Source: Myxococcales bacterium
GTDB lineage: Bacteria; Myxococcota_A; Polyangia; Fen-1088
Assembly: GCA_003170035.1 (NCBI GenBank)
Contig: PMZX01000290.1
Coordinates: 7,643-14,511 of the forward strand
Direction: 5' to 3'
Length of the DNA: 6,869 nt
The position numbers were made by a program, and so were the translations under genes. Positions 5,598 to 6,869 of this stretch are shown here, in pieces. A model generated the notes under the pieces. The model was not told the DNA's origin, made no database searches, and saw nothing but the letters and a program-made list of their open reading frames with translations. Within the stretch, counting starts at the first letter, position 1. Each line of letters begins with the position of its first letter.

Positions 5598-6869
5598 ATG
5601 CGACTTCTGACGATTCTCTGGCTGCTCGCCGTGGCACTGGCAGCCGGCTGCTCCAATGCCACCGTTGCAGCCAGTTCACCGACTGGCAAGCCAGATGCGG
5701 CAGAGCCAAGCCCGATATCCAGCCTCGACAGCGGAACCTCTCTTTTCAACCTCGATGCCCTTGTCCCGGCGGACAAAGCGCCCTGTGTTCCGGTTGGGTG
5801 TACGACTGCCACTGGCCGCTACTGCGGGTCAATCGGTGACAATTGTGGCGGTACCCTGGACTGCGGCACCTGCCCCGCTGGCCAGGTGTGCAGCAGCGAC
5901 AACGTGTGCGTGGGCGGTCCCAACTGCATGCCCAGCTTCACCTGCGAATTCACCGGCGGCTCCTACTGCGGCCAGATCAGTGACGGCTGTATGCGCCCGC
6001 TCACCTGCAGCGACACCTGCCCCACCGCGGGCTGGATGTGCACGAACAACATCTGCACTGGCCCACCCTCGGTGTGCACGCCGCGAACCTGCGATCCCGC
6101 TGGCGGCGGTCACTACTGCGGCAAGATCGGCGATGGCTGCGGCCACGCCGTCGATTGCGGCGCCGGCTGTCCGCAGGCGGGCTGGGTGTGCAGCAACAAT
6201 CTATGCATGGGCGGCCCCGGCTGCAGCAAGGTCACTTGCAACGACAGCCAGGGCGTGCAGCAGTACTGCGGCGACATCGGCGACGGCTGTGGCGGCGCGC
6301 TCACCTGCCCCAGCGTTTGTCCCAAGACCGGCTGGACCTGCAACGCCAGCCTGTGCGTGGGTGGTTCGAGCTGCGCCAAGTTCTCGTGCAACGATAGCGC
6401 GGGCGTGCAGCAGTACTGCGGCGAGATTGGCGACGGCTGCGGCGGCTCGCTTTCCTGCCCCACCACCTGCCCCAAGACAGGCTGGACCTGCAATGCCCGC
6501 GTGTGCGTCGGCGGTCCCAGTTGCCAGAAGCTGACCTGCACCTCCGCCAGTGGCGCGCAGTATTGTGGCACCGTTGGCGATGGCTGCGGCGGCTCGCTTT
6601 CCTGTGGCACTTGTTCGCAGTCCGGTTGGGTGTGTGGCAGCAACAACGCGTGCGTGGGTGGGCCGGATTGTGTGAGGGTAACGTGCGACGATGCCGCGGG
6701 CGCGCAGCAGTACTGCGGCGACATCGGTGACGGCTGCGGGGGCACGGTCCACTGCCCGGCGACCTGCGCGGCTGGCGTGACCTGCGGCAGCAGCGTCGCT
6801 CATGTCTGCGGTGGCGGCAGCACCTGCACCAACCTGTGTCCCAAGGTTCAGGACTGCAGCGGCGATCCG
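5598..6869 (+). CDS. Cysteine-rich repeat lipoprotein, N-terminal part (runs off the window)
   Basis: The frame is open from the ATG to the right edge (424 codons, no stop). The protein begins MRLLTILWLLAV and ends its signal in the lipobox ALAAGC, with lipidated Cys18 followed by Ser. A short Ser/Ala/Pro-rich stretch follows (19-62). Seven tandem repeats of 47-52 residues occupy 63-409, each with eight cysteines around a core like YCGxIGDGCGG and a GWxC segment. With 56 cysteines in the repeats, four disulfides per unit are likely, which fits a protein outside the cytoplasm. The visible end (CTNLCPKVQDC) resembles the point in related myxobacterial proteins where this stalk leads into a further extracellular domain; that resemblance is from memory. 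I know of no proven function; adhesion or a rigid stalk are guesses. The ribosome site supports the ATG. The gene diverges from GH43. Confidence 0.85.
   Translation, partial: MRLLTILWLLAVALAAGCSNATVAASSPTGKPDAAEPSPISSLDSGTSLFNLDALVPADKAPCVPVGCTTATGRYCGSIGDNCGGTLDCGTCPAGQVCSSDNVCVGGPNCMPSFTCEFTGGSYCGQISDGCMRPLTCSDTCPTAGWMCTNNICTGPPSVCTPRTCDPAGGGHYCGKIGDGCGHAVDCGAGCPQAGWVCSNNLCMGGPGCSKVTCNDSQGVQQYCGDIGDGCGGALTCPSVCPKTGWTCNASLCVGGSSCAKFSCNDSAGVQQYCGEIGDGCGGSLSCPTTCPKTGWTCNARVCVGGPSCQKLTCTSASGAQYCGTVGDGCGGSLSCGTCSQSGWVCGSNNACVGGPDCVRVTCDDAAGAQQYCGDIGDGCGGTVHCPATCAAGVTCGSSVAHVCGGGSTCTNLCPKVQDCSGDP
5784..6824 (+). repeat. Seven tandem 8-cysteine repeats, 141-156 bases each
   Basis: Units start at 5784, 5925, 6075, 6222, 6372, 6522 and 6669. 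The spacing pattern is about C-x4-C-x(7-9)-C-x6-C-x5-C-x(2-3)-C-x(5-6)-C-x(4-6)-C. Units 4 and 5 are the most alike, sharing GVQQYCG and CPKTGWTCNA, which suggests a more recent duplication. Unit 2 is the most divergent, with ISDGCMRP replacing the usual IGDGCGG. Unit 1 has GDNC for GDGC. All eight cysteines are kept in every unit. Confidence 0.88.

Noticed and set aside
6113..6803. Minus-strand open frames with repeated PPQPSP or AAAV motifs opposite the cysteine-rich gene
   Set aside because: Their repeats mirror the plus-strand 8-cysteine repeats. The plus strand has a ribosome site, a lipobox signal and conserved cysteine spacing, so the minus frames are shadows.

Overview
The window looks like part of a myxobacterial (Myxococcota) chromosome. 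The strongest evidence is in the protein encoded at 3681-5327. It ends in a Cys-Ser-Cys motif, a hydrophobic segment and an Arg-rich tail, which is the layout of the MYXO-CTERM surface-sorting signal. GC-rich sequence with GC-ending codons, long Gly/Ser/Thr-rich spacers and an 8-cysteine-repeat lipoprotein fit the same group. I cannot name a species.

Layout. Three genes on the minus strand, read from right to left, form a glycoside hydrolase cluster: a GH43-like five-bladed propeller enzyme (3681-5327), a large GH2 lipoprotein enzyme (236-3445), and the first 65 codons of an alpha-L-fucosidase-like (GH29-type) secreted enzyme (1-197, running off the left edge). The GH2 and GH29-like genes are 38 bases apart and are probably co-transcribed. 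A 235-base gap with a possible weak terminator hairpin separates GH43 from GH2. On the plus strand, divergent from GH43 across about 270 bases, a cysteine-rich lipoprotein gene starts at 5598 and runs off the right edge. It carries seven tandem repeats of eight cysteines each.

How the genes may work together. All four products carry export signals, and three carry surface anchors. GH2 is tethered at its N-terminus by a lipid and GH43 at its C-terminus by the MYXO-CTERM helix. In both, a spacer of roughly 190-205 low-complexity Gly-rich residues lies between the anchor and the enzyme. The picture is a cell-surface set of exo-acting enzymes that trim side chains (galactosyl-, arabinosyl/xylosyl- and fucosyl-type) from a complex glycan. 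The exact substrate cannot be read from the sequence. The cysteine-rich lipoprotein may be an unrelated neighbour or a surface adhesion or stalk protein; its function is unknown.

I saw no RNA genes, mobile elements, CRISPR arrays or replication origins.
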